Below are positions 22,291-31,317 of a DNA stretch of 64,000 nucleotides, piece by piece (the stretch's first letter is position 1; each line of letters begins with the position of its first letter). The stretch covers positions 30,306,838 through 30,370,837 of the forward strand of contig NC_060059.1 of NCBI RefSeq assembly GCF_020283565.1, given 5' to 3'. Both the position numbers and the translations under genes were made by a program. Source of the DNA: Trifolium pratense (lineage: Eukaryota; Streptophyta; Magnoliopsida; Fabales; Fabaceae). The notes beneath the pieces were generated by a model that did not search any database, had not been told where the DNA came from, and saw only the letters and a list, made by a program, of their open reading frames with translations.

Positions 22291-22470
22291 TACTCTCGAA
22301 TTAGGACGGTGCAAAATTTCCCACAACACTAATTGGCTCTTTGAAAATTAGGTTAAACTGCATTTTTGTTGCACCGTCCTAATACTCTCGAATTAGGACG
22401 GTGCAAAATTTCCCACAACACTAATTGGCTCTTTGAAAATTAGGTTAAACTGCATTTTTGTTGCACAAAG
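22291..22470. repeat. Tandem pair of a 92-bp mini-transposon-like unit
   Basis: 22291-22382 is repeated from 22383 with no visible difference, until the second copy loses its last ~14 bases. Within the unit, TTAGGACGGTGCA and TGCACCGTCCTAA are perfect inverted ends. It therefore looks like a very small MITE duplicated head to tail. Confidence 0.85.
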
Positions 22471-23802
22471 ATCATGTGTTCTCTCCATGACAAAAACCAA
22501 CATCTGGATTAATGGACCAAGACTTGTGAAAGTAAAGCCAACATTTTTCGCAATTTTTCTTTGGTTGATACATGAATCTACCCCACCATAATAAGTTATT
22601 TAATTTTCAATCTCACTTTTACATAAAAAGCGTTTATTGGGTGGTGCACATTTCATTAATGCAAGCTAGCTTAGTGTTAGTGGATTCCTTTCAATAAATA
22701 AATAAAATGATTACCTTACACGAGGGGAATATATTTGTTTTATAATGGCCATTCACGGGGATGATTATTTATATTTAATTAGAGTTTGTAATTATTGGAT
22801 TAAAAGAGGGGTCCATTAAAATTTAGGAATGTTGTATTCACGTGAAGTGGGTCCTAGCTCTTGCTAATTAAAGTTGAATTTCCTTTTTATAGTGTTTTTC
22901 TTTTGATAAATCAATTTTTTTATTTTATTTTATAGGAACATCTTTACTATTATTAGTAGGGTTGATACAATGAAATGAATTGAATTAGAAAAGATTTTGT
23001 GAAGATATTCCCATAAACATAAGTTAGTTGGTAAGAGCATTGTTATAGTTGAAGTTGAAATTCAAACTTAACATTTCGCTTAGTATTCAATTATAATGAA
23101 ATTCTAGGTTTTTAGCAAAAAAATGATTGTTTTGGTAAGTTTTCAATTTATGATTCTTGCTAACGATGGTTTTTTAAGTATTTTTTAAGAATTTTATTTA
23201 TAGAAGTTATTTAATTTAAAAGTTAAACATTTCAATTTTTATTTTTCAATATATCAACCTTACAATATTTTCATAAAAACTTATTAAAATCTTTAAAAAA
23301 TTGTCCAAAAGTACTCGTTAGCATTTCTCAACATTTATTTATTGGTATTGAAGTTCTAATTGCGCGATTATGAAATGCCAGGGATCCAGGTTGCAAGATA
23401 AATATTTTAATTTTACTTTTAAATTTTGAAAAAGTTAGTACTGCTAAGTCCTAATCACATTCGATTTAGGATAAGTACATAAAGAAAGAGTTTTATAAAT
23501 GTACGTGTTACATTCATTTTCTTAATGCAATATATTCATTTTGGTACCAGTTTGATGAATTATTGATCCAAATTGAGTTCTGTGCGAAGCTTTGAAGTTG
23601 AGGCTCAGAAGCACATTTTGTGCAGAATTTTGAGGGTGCAAAATCCAAAAAATTATAAAATAATAGGATAAAATTCAGGATTTTAAAATAGGGGTGGTAA
23701 AATTTTGAATTTTAAAATAGGTGAATAAAATTCCAATTTATTCAAAATATGGGGTAAAACTGCATTTAAACCATATTTTAATATTTCATGCAAATAAGGT
23801 TC
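22471..23802. other. Gene-free AT-rich DNA upstream of the LINE
   Basis: No coding frame or element terminus was recognised. The last bases (23803-23817) are the left target duplication of the LINE. Confidence 0.55.
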
Positions 23803-23817
23803 ACTTAAATTTCAATC
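23803..23817 (+). repeat. LINE target-site duplication, left copy
   Basis: ACTTAAATTTCAATC, identical to 29953-29967 just beyond the LINE A-tail. This fixes the element boundaries. Confidence 0.9.
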
Positions 23818-23943
23818 ATATATTGTTAGAAAATTATGAACGGAATAACTAGTTAAAAAAGTAAATTAATCATCTAAACAAAAATCTTTCAATAGCAGAG
23901 TGGTTACGGGGCTCTGCTAGGGCTACGGGACAAATTCTTAATC

Positions 23944-26181
23944 ATGGGCGACGATCATGAATGGCAGACTGTCAACAGGAATAGAAGATCGAAACATCAT
24001 TCCAAAACTGATATAGCAACACTGTCAAGGAATGGCAAACTGAATAATGCAAACCTAGTCTCTTATTTCTTCACTGAAATTCCAGATAGTTTTAATGCAA
24101 AGGCGATGCTCAATATTTTTCAAAAGTATGGAAGCATTATTGAAGTAGTGATACCAGCGAAAAGAGACAAAGGTGGGAGAAGATTTGGTTTTGCTCGTTT
24201 TGAAAACGTAAGAGATACCCGTCTATTTGGAGTGGAATTGGATAATATTATTATTGGCAGAGATAAAATAAGGGTGAATCTTTCAAGATTTGAAAGAAAA
24301 ATTGAATCTCAAAGGCGTGTACAAAGAAATGAGGACACGCTAAAACAAGTCAATGATAATGGAAAATTCAATGATAATCACATGAAGGACGATGTAGGTA
24401 ATCGCTCTTATGCTAATGTTGCGCGTTTTGATGGGGCAGCAAGACATCGAGAAGGCAATAATCAGGTCTCTTTATCTTATGTTTCAGACAAGGAAGATGT
24501 GCAGAGGTTGAAGAAATCGTTTGTTGGGGAAATAGTGAACCCGGGAACGACCTATAATATTCAAGAAGTATTCCATATGCAGGGGTATTTCGGAGTCAAG
24601 ATAACTCCTTTAGGAGCAAACCTGGCTCTCCTAGAAGGCCAAGAAGAGGGGGAGGTGCAGGCACTTATGGAAGATGCCAGAGAATGGATGGAACAATGGT
24701 TCAAGAAGATCCGTCCTTGGAATGCTAAGGAGATTGATATGGAAAGACTAGTTTGGCTGCGAGTTTATGGCATTCCGGCACATGCGTGGAATGATGCTTT
24801 TTTCACCTTGATCTCAAAACCATGGGGGCATTTTATCAATGCTGACGATGGCACGAATAAAAAAATATCAATGGATGTGGCACGATTATTAATTCGCACT
24901 TCTGGGCAAAGGGTGGTGGACGAATTTCTTGATGTGAAGATAGACGGAGACATCTTCCATATTCGTATTATCGAAGATTCATATGGTCCGATGAGAATTA
25001 TGGTGCACCAACCGAATAGTCGTGAAGGCAGAGACGAAGACAGCGATAGCTCAGAGGAAGAATTAGGACTTTTTCCAGTAATGGAGGAGGTGGAGGAGGT
25101 GGAGGAGGTGGAGGTGGAGAGAGAGGAAGAGGAGGTGGCGGTGGAGAGAGAAAAAGTGGAGGAAAATTTATTAGCATTAATTCCTCATAATAATGCTAAT
25201 AATGAAATTAATTCTGTTACAAATAATGAGTTGGAAGGGAGTCTTTTTAGGGAGGATAGAGCTGGTGAGTCAATTAATTTTGGCATGGAAGATAATTTGA
25301 ATTTGAGCCAATCAAATAGTAGAATTTCTGATGGAGGTAGTGGGGCTGCGAAGGGTCTTAAGGTTTGTAAAACTGGAGTTTTGATGGGCCGGGAAGAGGG
25401 AGTAGATGGGCCAGCAAACTTTAGTAATACATGCCAAGAGACTACAGGGGGTGTGAATAGCAGGGTTAATATTTCTAACGGTATGGATTACAATTCAACC
25501 AAATTGATTGAAAGTGGAAAAGGAGGTAAGAATGAAGTAAAGGGGGGTGGTAGTATGCATGGACCAATTGCTCTAAAAAATTTGGTGGCAACAGGTCCAA
25601 GGCCCAACATTCAGAAACAAACCATAGAGAAGGGTTGTTCTGCAAACGTGATTCAACGCAATTTAGCAGCTCCAAAATCCAAAAAAATCCCAATTCCTTT
25701 CTCTTCTTCGAGGAAACAAGACCAAGTGGAATCAAGCTTGAAGAATCGATCGATTAACCCTTCCAAATCTCTTGGCCGATCGATTTCGACTTCAGCAGGG
25801 AAAGAAGCTAACGCAAATTCATCTTCAGCTAACGCAAATTCATCAGCGCGATCTTCCGCAGCAGTTATGGAGACTTGCAACCGCAATCCAGTGGGCAGGT
25901 ACAAACCCTTGAAAAAGATGGAAAATTCGTTATCTTCAGCTGGTTCTATACTTTGTTGCAGTTCACTCAAATCATCAGATATTAGGAATTGTAATCAAAG
26001 ATTCTTGGATGAACACAACAATGAGGTTGCATCTAAAGTTTGGCAAGGAGTGAAAGAATTAGGGGTGGATGGTGATGAGGAAGAAGAGAGATATGTGCAG
26101 AGGATACTTATTAACGAAAGAGTAGAAGAAGAAGCACGGAGGCTGAGGCTGAGGGAGCAACAAAAACAAAGTCTTTTATGA
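23944..26181 (+). CDS. LINE ORF1: RRM-type RNA-binding protein
   Basis: This 745-residue ORF is the nucleic-acid-binding partner encoded by the LINE. Residues about 41-118 form an RNA-recognition motif: FFTEIPDSFNAKAMLNIFQ is the RNP2-side strand and helix, and GGRRFGFARFENVRD is the RNP1 strand. Residues about 215-360 resemble the DUF4283-type domain of plant retroelements, with MERLVWLRVYGIPAHAWN. A Glu/Val-rich low-complexity stretch (about 375-410), a long polar linker and a charged C-terminal helix (EEEERYVQRILINERVEEEAR) follow. No CCHC knuckle is visible, unlike some plant L1 ORF1 proteins. The stop TGA overlaps the ORF2 ATG as ATGA. The ORF is uninterrupted. Confidence 0.85.
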   Translation: MGDDHEWQTVNRNRRSKHHSKTDIATLSRNGKLNNANLVSYFFTEIPDSFNAKAMLNIFQKYGSIIEVVIPAKRDKGGRRFGFARFENVRDTRLFGVELDNIIIGRDKIRVNLSRFERKIESQRRVQRNEDTLKQVNDNGKFNDNHMKDDVGNRSYANVARFDGAARHREGNNQVSLSYVSDKEDVQRLKKSFVGEIVNPGTTYNIQEVFHMQGYFGVKITPLGANLALLEGQEEGEVQALMEDAREWMEQWFKKIRPWNAKEIDMERLVWLRVYGIPAHAWNDAFFTLISKPWGHFINADDGTNKKISMDVARLLIRTSGQRVVDEFLDVKIDGDIFHIRIIEDSYGPMRIMVHQPNSREGRDEDSDSSEEELGLFPVMEEVEEVEEVEVEREEEEVAVEREKVEENLLALIPHNNANNEINSVTNNELEGSLFREDRAGESINFGMEDNLNLSQSNSRISDGGSGAAKGLKVCKTGVLMGREEGVDGPANFSNTCQETTGGVNSRVNISNGMDYNSTKLIESGKGGKNEVKGGGSMHGPIALKNLVATGPRPNIQKQTIEKGCSANVIQRNLAAPKSKKIPIPFSSSRKQDQVESSLKNRSINPSKSLGRSISTSAGKEANANSSSANANSSARSSAAVMETCNRNPVGRYKPLKKMENSLSSAGSILCCSSLKSSDIRNCNQRFLDEHNNEVASKVWQGVKELGVDGDEEEERYVQRILINERVEEEARRLRLREQQKQSLL

Positions 26182-29100
26182 AGATTCTATCGCTTAATAT
26201 GCGCGGGTGGGGTAACACAGCAAAACGCAGAAGATTGGGTTCGCTTATTCAGTCAGGTGCGTTTGAATTGTGTTTACTGCAAGAAACAAAACGAACTGAT
26301 TTTGATGATTACATGATTTTCAATCTTTGGGGTAATAATGAAGTTGATTGGATAGCTAAAGAATCTAGAGGTTTGTCGGGAGGGCTATTATCGGTCTGGA
26401 AGAGAGATTTATTCAAATTCCGTTATAGTTTCACAGGAACGGGGTTTTTAGGGACTTGTATAGAGTGGAAGGATTCTCTGGTATACATAGTGAACATCTA
26501 CTCACCATGTAGTATGGCTGGGAAAAGGAAATTGTGGGATGAGTTGTTAGCCTTTAAGTTGAATAACGAGAAAGGTGAATGGGTGCTAGGAGGTGACTTT
26601 AACGCAATTTTGAAGTCGGGTGAAAGAAGAGGCAGCAATGGAGGAGGTGTTCACAATGAGAGGGTGGAATTCAATATGTTTGTTGACTGTATGGAAGTGA
26701 TTGATGTCCCTGTAGCAGGGAAGAAATTCTCTTGGTTCAGTGGGGACGGTCAATCTATGAGTAGACTAGACCGTTTTCTTTTGTCGGAAGGTTTTATTGA
26801 AAAAGGTGGAGTATCTGGACAATGGATTGGTAATCGAGATATATCCGATCATTGTCCTATATGGCTCATGTGTGATAACATTGATTGGGGGCCAAAGCCG
26901 TTTAAATTCAACAATTGCTGGACAGAACATCCGGATTTCAATTCTTTTGTGACAAATTTGTGGAGGAATTTGAACATTACTGGGAAAAAAGCTTTTGTGA
27001 TTAAGGAGAAGTTGAAAAAGTTGAAAGAGGGGCTGAGAGTTTGGAATAAGGAGGTATTTGGCATTCTTGACTTAAATATTGAGAAAACAGTGAACGAGTT
27101 GAATGAGATGGAGGGTATGTTTGCAAGCAGGGGGACGGTACCAAATTCGGTCAATACTAAGGTAATCAATCAGAAGTTCTGGGAATTGCTTAATTATAAG
27201 GAAAGTTTGATTAAACAAAAGTCAAGGGTGAAATGGATTAAGGAAGGAGATTCAAACTCTCGATTCTTTCATGCTAGTATCAAGGGTAGAAGAAGAAGGA
27301 ATCAGTTGGCAGTTTTGAAGAAGGGTGATAAGTGGATACACGGGGTGGAGAGTATTAAAACAGAAGTGAAGGATCATTTCTCTACTTTCTTTACAGAGGA
27401 ATGGAATAATAGACCTTTTCTACACGGTATTAATTTCAATTCCTTATCTGAAGCGGATAATGCTATCTTGTTAGAACCGTTTACAGAAGAAGAAGTTAAG
27501 GAGACAATATGGAGCTGCGATGGTAATAAGAGCCCGGGACCTGACGGGTTTAATTTTAACTTCCTAAAATCGTGTTGGACAACGGTGAAATCAGATATTA
27601 TGGAATTTTTGCGCGAGTTTTATGACAATGCTGTTTTGCCTAAAGCTATTACATCTTCTTTTCTGACTCTAGTACCAAAAAAAGATCATCCAGAATCTTT
27701 GGGTGATTATCGGCCTATTTGTCTCATAGGCTGCCTCTACAAGATTTTGTCCAAGTTATTGGCTTCAAGATTGAAAAGAGTATTGGGTAAATTAATATCT
27801 CCTTGTCAGTCAGCTTTTCTACCCACAAGACAAATTTTGGATGGTGTGGTAGTACTGAACGAGATCATTGATCTAGCTAAGAGGCGAAAGGACAGTTGCA
27901 TGCTTTTTAAGGTAGATTTTGAAAAGGCATATGATAATATTAATTGGAATTTTTTGGAGCGTATGATGATCAAAATGGGGTTCGCCGAAGGATGGATGAA
28001 GTGGATTCGAGCCTGCATTTTCAACAGTTCGATGTCGGTTTTAGTGAATGGTAGTCCAACTGGAGACTTCAAAGTATGCAAAGGGTTACGTCAAGGTGAT
28101 CCCCTTTCACCATTCTTGTTTTTAATTGTAGCCGAGGGCTTAACAGGTATGGTTCAAAGGGCGGTAGAAATTGGCAAATTCCAAGGATACAAAGTTAGTG
28201 ATTCAATACAATTTCAGATTCTTCAATTCGCGGATGATACAATTTTGGTAGGGGAAGGATCTTGGAACAATTTGTGGACCTTTAAATCTGTGTTGAGGGG
28301 GTTTGAATTGGTGTCAGGGCTGAAAATAAACTTTGTCAAGAGTAAATTATATGGTATTAATGTTGATGAAAGGTTTCTCTCTGCTGGTTCATCATTTCTA
28401 TCATGCTGTTCCGATACTATTCCTTTCAAATTCCTTGGAATTCCGGTGGGGGCGAATCCTAGGCGAAGAGAGACATGGAGACCGGTGGTAGATGCTATGA
28501 ATACGAGATTAAGTAGTTGGAGGGGGCGACAATTGTCTTATGGTGGCAGAATTGTGTTAATAAATTCTGTGTTGGCAAGCTTACCTTTGTATTTCTTCTC
28601 TTTCTTTAAAGCTCCAAAGTGTGTAATTAAGAATTTGGTAAGGATTCAAAGGAATTTCTTGTGGGGTGGGGGAATAGAAGATAAAAAGTTGTGTTGGGTA
28701 AAGTGGGAACATGTGTGCCTACCTAAAGATCAAGGTGGTTTAGGAGTAAAAAATTTAGAACTATTCAACGTGGCTTTGCTTAGCAAGTGGAAATGGAGAG
28801 GTATTATTGAAAAAGATGCAGTTTGGTATGATTTGTTGCATTATAGATATGGATTTTTGCCTACTGTTTTACTGTGCAAGGACATAAAATCAGTAGGTTC
28901 TAAGGATTCTTTATGGTGGAGGGATGTGATTAGTGCGGGGGAGTCGCTAAAGCCCGGATGGTTCAGATCGAACATCAGCTGTGTGGTAGGTAATGGTACA
29001 GATGTAAGTTTTTGGAATACCAAATGGTGTGGTAACTCTTCTTTTGCTGAATTATTTCCTAACTTGTTTAAAAAAGAGCTGTGGCAAAACTCAGTAATAG

Positions 29101-29876
29101 CAGACAAAGTTATCACTAGCAATGAGGGATTGATGTGGCGGTGGGAATGGCGTGATGTGTTATCTCAATTGGAAGAACAGAATCTGAATGAGCTCAAGGA
29201 TATGTTGATTGGCATACACTTAAACCCGGATAACAAGGACAGATGGCGATGGATTGTCGGTGATGAAGGTTTGTTTTCGGTTAAGTCGTGTTATAAGTTT
29301 CTGTTAAAAGGTGGCTCCGCGACTGCCCTTCAGTCGAATTTGCTATTAGCTATTAAAAAGCTATGGAAAAACAATGTGCCTTCAAAGGTGAGTATTTTCG
29401 GGTGGAGATTATTATTGGAGAAATTACCAACGCGGGATGCTTTAGCTTCTAAAGGTATTATTACAAGTCCACATGAATTATCTTGTGTGTTTTGCTTTAG
29501 ACATCTAGAGAACTGCTGCCATTTATTTTACAATTGTACTTTCACTAAAATGGTTTGGAGTGCAATTTCCAATTGGCTGGGATGCAATTTTCTGGCGGGT
29601 GAGACAGTCTTGAATCATTTTATTTCGTGTGGTGAAATTATCAAATCAAAGAAAGGTAGACGTGTTCGACACTTGATTTGGTTAAGTACTAATTGGAGTA
29701 TTTGGAGATTGAGAAACAATATTATTTTTCGAGGGGCGGTGGCGAATGTGTCCGAGTTGGTTGACAATATCATGGCGATCTCGTGGTTTTGGTTTAGTGG
29801 TCGGGCCGGTATTAAGTCTGTTTATTCTTATTCTGATTGGTGCACTAATCCTTTATTATGTTTAAGCAATTATTAA
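26178..29876 (+). CDS. LINE ORF2: endonuclease / reverse transcriptase
   Basis: This 1232-residue ORF carries out target-primed reverse transcription. The N-terminal APE-type endonuclease (about 1-230) has LSLNMRGWG, LLQETKR with its catalytic Glu, GGDFNAIL, SRLDRFL and SDHCPIWL, so all key residues are present. The reverse transcriptase (about 430-770) shows SPGPDGFNFNF, LVPKKDHPESLGDYRPICL, FKVDFEKAYDNINW, GLRQGDPLSPFLF and the catalytic FADD box. The C-terminus holds the zf-RVT zinc-binding region, with SCVFCFRHLENCCHLFYNC. There is no RNase H domain, which some plant L1 lineages have. No stop or shift interrupts it. The start is set by the ATGA overlap with ORF1 and by the endonuclease beginning right at MKILSLNMRGW. 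Reinitiation after ORF1 is inferred. Confidence 0.92.
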   Translation: MKILSLNMRGWGNTAKRRRLGSLIQSGAFELCLLQETKRTDFDDYMIFNLWGNNEVDWIAKESRGLSGGLLSVWKRDLFKFRYSFTGTGFLGTCIEWKDSLVYIVNIYSPCSMAGKRKLWDELLAFKLNNEKGEWVLGGDFNAILKSGERRGSNGGGVHNERVEFNMFVDCMEVIDVPVAGKKFSWFSGDGQSMSRLDRFLLSEGFIEKGGVSGQWIGNRDISDHCPIWLMCDNIDWGPKPFKFNNCWTEHPDFNSFVTNLWRNLNITGKKAFVIKEKLKKLKEGLRVWNKEVFGILDLNIEKTVNELNEMEGMFASRGTVPNSVNTKVINQKFWELLNYKESLIKQKSRVKWIKEGDSNSRFFHASIKGRRRRNQLAVLKKGDKWIHGVESIKTEVKDHFSTFFTEEWNNRPFLHGINFNSLSEADNAILLEPFTEEEVKETIWSCDGNKSPGPDGFNFNFLKSCWTTVKSDIMEFLREFYDNAVLPKAITSSFLTLVPKKDHPESLGDYRPICLIGCLYKILSKLLASRLKRVLGKLISPCQSAFLPTRQILDGVVVLNEIIDLAKRRKDSCMLFKVDFEKAYDNINWNFLERMMIKMGFAEGWMKWIRACIFNSSMSVLVNGSPTGDFKVCKGLRQGDPLSPFLFLIVAEGLTGMVQRAVEIGKFQGYKVSDSIQFQILQFADDTILVGEGSWNNLWTFKSVLRGFELVSGLKINFVKSKLYGINVDERFLSAGSSFLSCCSDTIPFKFLGIPVGANPRRRETWRPVVDAMNTRLSSWRGRQLSYGGRIVLINSVLASLPLYFFSFFKAPKCVIKNLVRIQRNFLWGGGIEDKKLCWVKWEHVCLPKDQGGLGVKNLELFNVALLSKWKWRGIIEKDAVWYDLLHYRYGFLPTVLLCKDIKSVGSKDSLWWRDVISAGESLKPGWFRSNISCVVGNGTDVSFWNTKWCGNSSFAELFPNLFKKELWQNSVIADKVITSNEGLMWRWEWRDVLSQLEEQNLNELKDMLIGIHLNPDNKDRWRWIVGDEGLFSVKSCYKFLLKGGSATALQSNLLLAIKKLWKNNVPSKVSIFGWRLLLEKLPTRDALASKGIITSPHELSCVFCFRHLENCCHLFYNCTFTKMVWSAISNWLGCNFLAGETVLNHFISCGEIIKSKKGRRVRHLIWLSTNWSIWRLRNNIIFRGAVANVSELVDNIMAISWFWFSGRAGIKSVYSYSDWCTNPLLCLSNY

Positions 29877-29952
29877 TGTATTGCTTTGTATTGTAAGGGT
29901 TTGAGTACCCCTTGTACTCACTTATAATACAATTTTGCTTATAAAAAAAAAA

Positions 29953-29967
29953 ACTTAAATTTCAATC
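29953..29967 (+). repeat. LINE target-site duplication, right copy
   Basis: ACTTAAATTTCAATC directly after the A-tail, matching 23803-23817. Confidence 0.9.
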
Positions 29968-30025
29968 CCTATATAAAAGTAAATCTTTTTAATTTGACCT
30001 TGTAAATTGGGTAAAGCTAAAATGT

Positions 30026-31308
30026 TTTTTTTTTATAAGCAAAAAATGAATTATAAGGAGTACAAGGGGTACTCAACCCTTACAATTCAGAATAGATCAC
30101 TTTAGATGCGTTGAAAACAATCTAAAGGATTATTACGCCATTCAGAAAAAACTAAATTATCATTGTTCCCTGTTCGGCCTATATAAACCAAAACCAAGAA
30201 AAATAAACAATTTGCTCCACTAAAGATGATATGTTGACACAGTCTCATCTAAAAATAATGTTATTACGCGTACGCCAAATACTCTATGTCGTCGCCAGCC
30301 AAATTATATGACGAATTTGCTTGCTATGATTGCCTTTTGCTAATTCACCAAACAAAGTGAAATGGCTTGTGACGTCCTCAAAAGGGATCACATTAGTGCC
30401 CAACCAAACAAATATTTTCTGCCAAATTTGTGAAGTAATGCAGCAAGTGAAAAATATGTGTTGTATGTCCTCTACCTCTTTGAAGCAAAATACGCAACTT
30501 CTCTCATGATTATTCGTGATAATACCTTTGCAAAATAAAGCCTCCCGGGTTGGTAATTTTTCAAGTAACAACCGCCAACCGAAAACGCTAACTTTTGATG
30601 GAACATTGTTCTTCCATAATCTTTTCAATGCTGTCACTGTATTTGTATCAAGAGTAGTACCTACACGTTTGTCCTGCAAAACCATGTACGTTGATCGAAC
30701 CGAAAAAGAACCATCAGAATTTGATGACCATCTTCGCCTGTCGCTAGAAGCTCTGTTAGGCCGAACTTGTTCAAACAATTGATGCAATTCATTGAGGGAT
30801 TCAATATCTGCATCATCAAGTACTTCCATCCAATTAAGTTTCCAATACCACATGTTGTTATTCCATATCCCCATATTTGAAATGCAAGCATCTTTATGAG
30901 TTGATTTTTGAAACAAAGATGGATACAGTTCACATAATGGTTCCATTCCTAACCATTGTTCCTTCCAAAAAGCTATATTGTTACCGTCGCCGAGAATGCT
31001 ACTAATATTATTAACAAACCAACCCCCTTCCTCTGCTCCTCCTGTTTTCCACATATCCCGCCACCAAATTGAAGCATGTTTGAGACTCTCCCTCCCTTCC
31101 CCATATAAGAAATTAGCGGCAAAAGAACCATAACGAAAATGCAAAAGATTGAACCAAGAAGCAGACAAATCATTCAGACACCGCCTTCCATTTACATAAG
31201 AGTGAATCATTAAATGACTCCAAATTTTTTATGTCTAACCCTCCTTTATCCTTTGGTTGGCAAATATTATCCCAACTAACCCAACATATTTTTGATCTAT
31301 CCATTCCT
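30026..31308 (-). pseudogene. 5'-truncated LINE, minus strand, degenerate ORF2 C-terminus
   Basis: On the minus strand this is a relative of the LINE at 23.8-30 kb, ending in an A-tail (T-run at about 30026-30034). The frame 30284-31210 gives 308 residues matching the last third of ORF2: SWFNLLHFRYGSFAANFLYG, NNVPSKVSVFGWRLLLEKLP, and the zinc-binding HERSCVFCFKEVEDIQHIFF. A stop follows HIIWLATT where the intact element reads on, and an upstream shift separates CKWKAVSE from this frame. CTAAAATGT occurs at 30017-30025 and 31309-31317 and is a plausible 9-bp target duplication. The ORF is dead. Confidence 0.85.
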
Positions 31309-31317
31309 CTAAAATGT

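Larger units (their letters stand above)
23818..29952 (+). mobile_element. Structurally complete L1-type LINE (6.1 kb)
   Basis: The element has a 126-bp leader, two open ORFs, a 3' UTR and an A-tail (29942-29952). The 15-mer ACTTAAATTTCAATC occurs immediately before it (23803-23817) and immediately after the A-tail (29953-29967), a target-site duplication without mismatch. The first A of the right copy cannot be separated from the tail. Both ORFs lack internal stops and the duplication is unaltered, so insertion was probably recent. The 3' UTR ends GTACCCCTTGTACTCACTTATAATACAATTTTGCTTATA. Confidence 0.92.
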
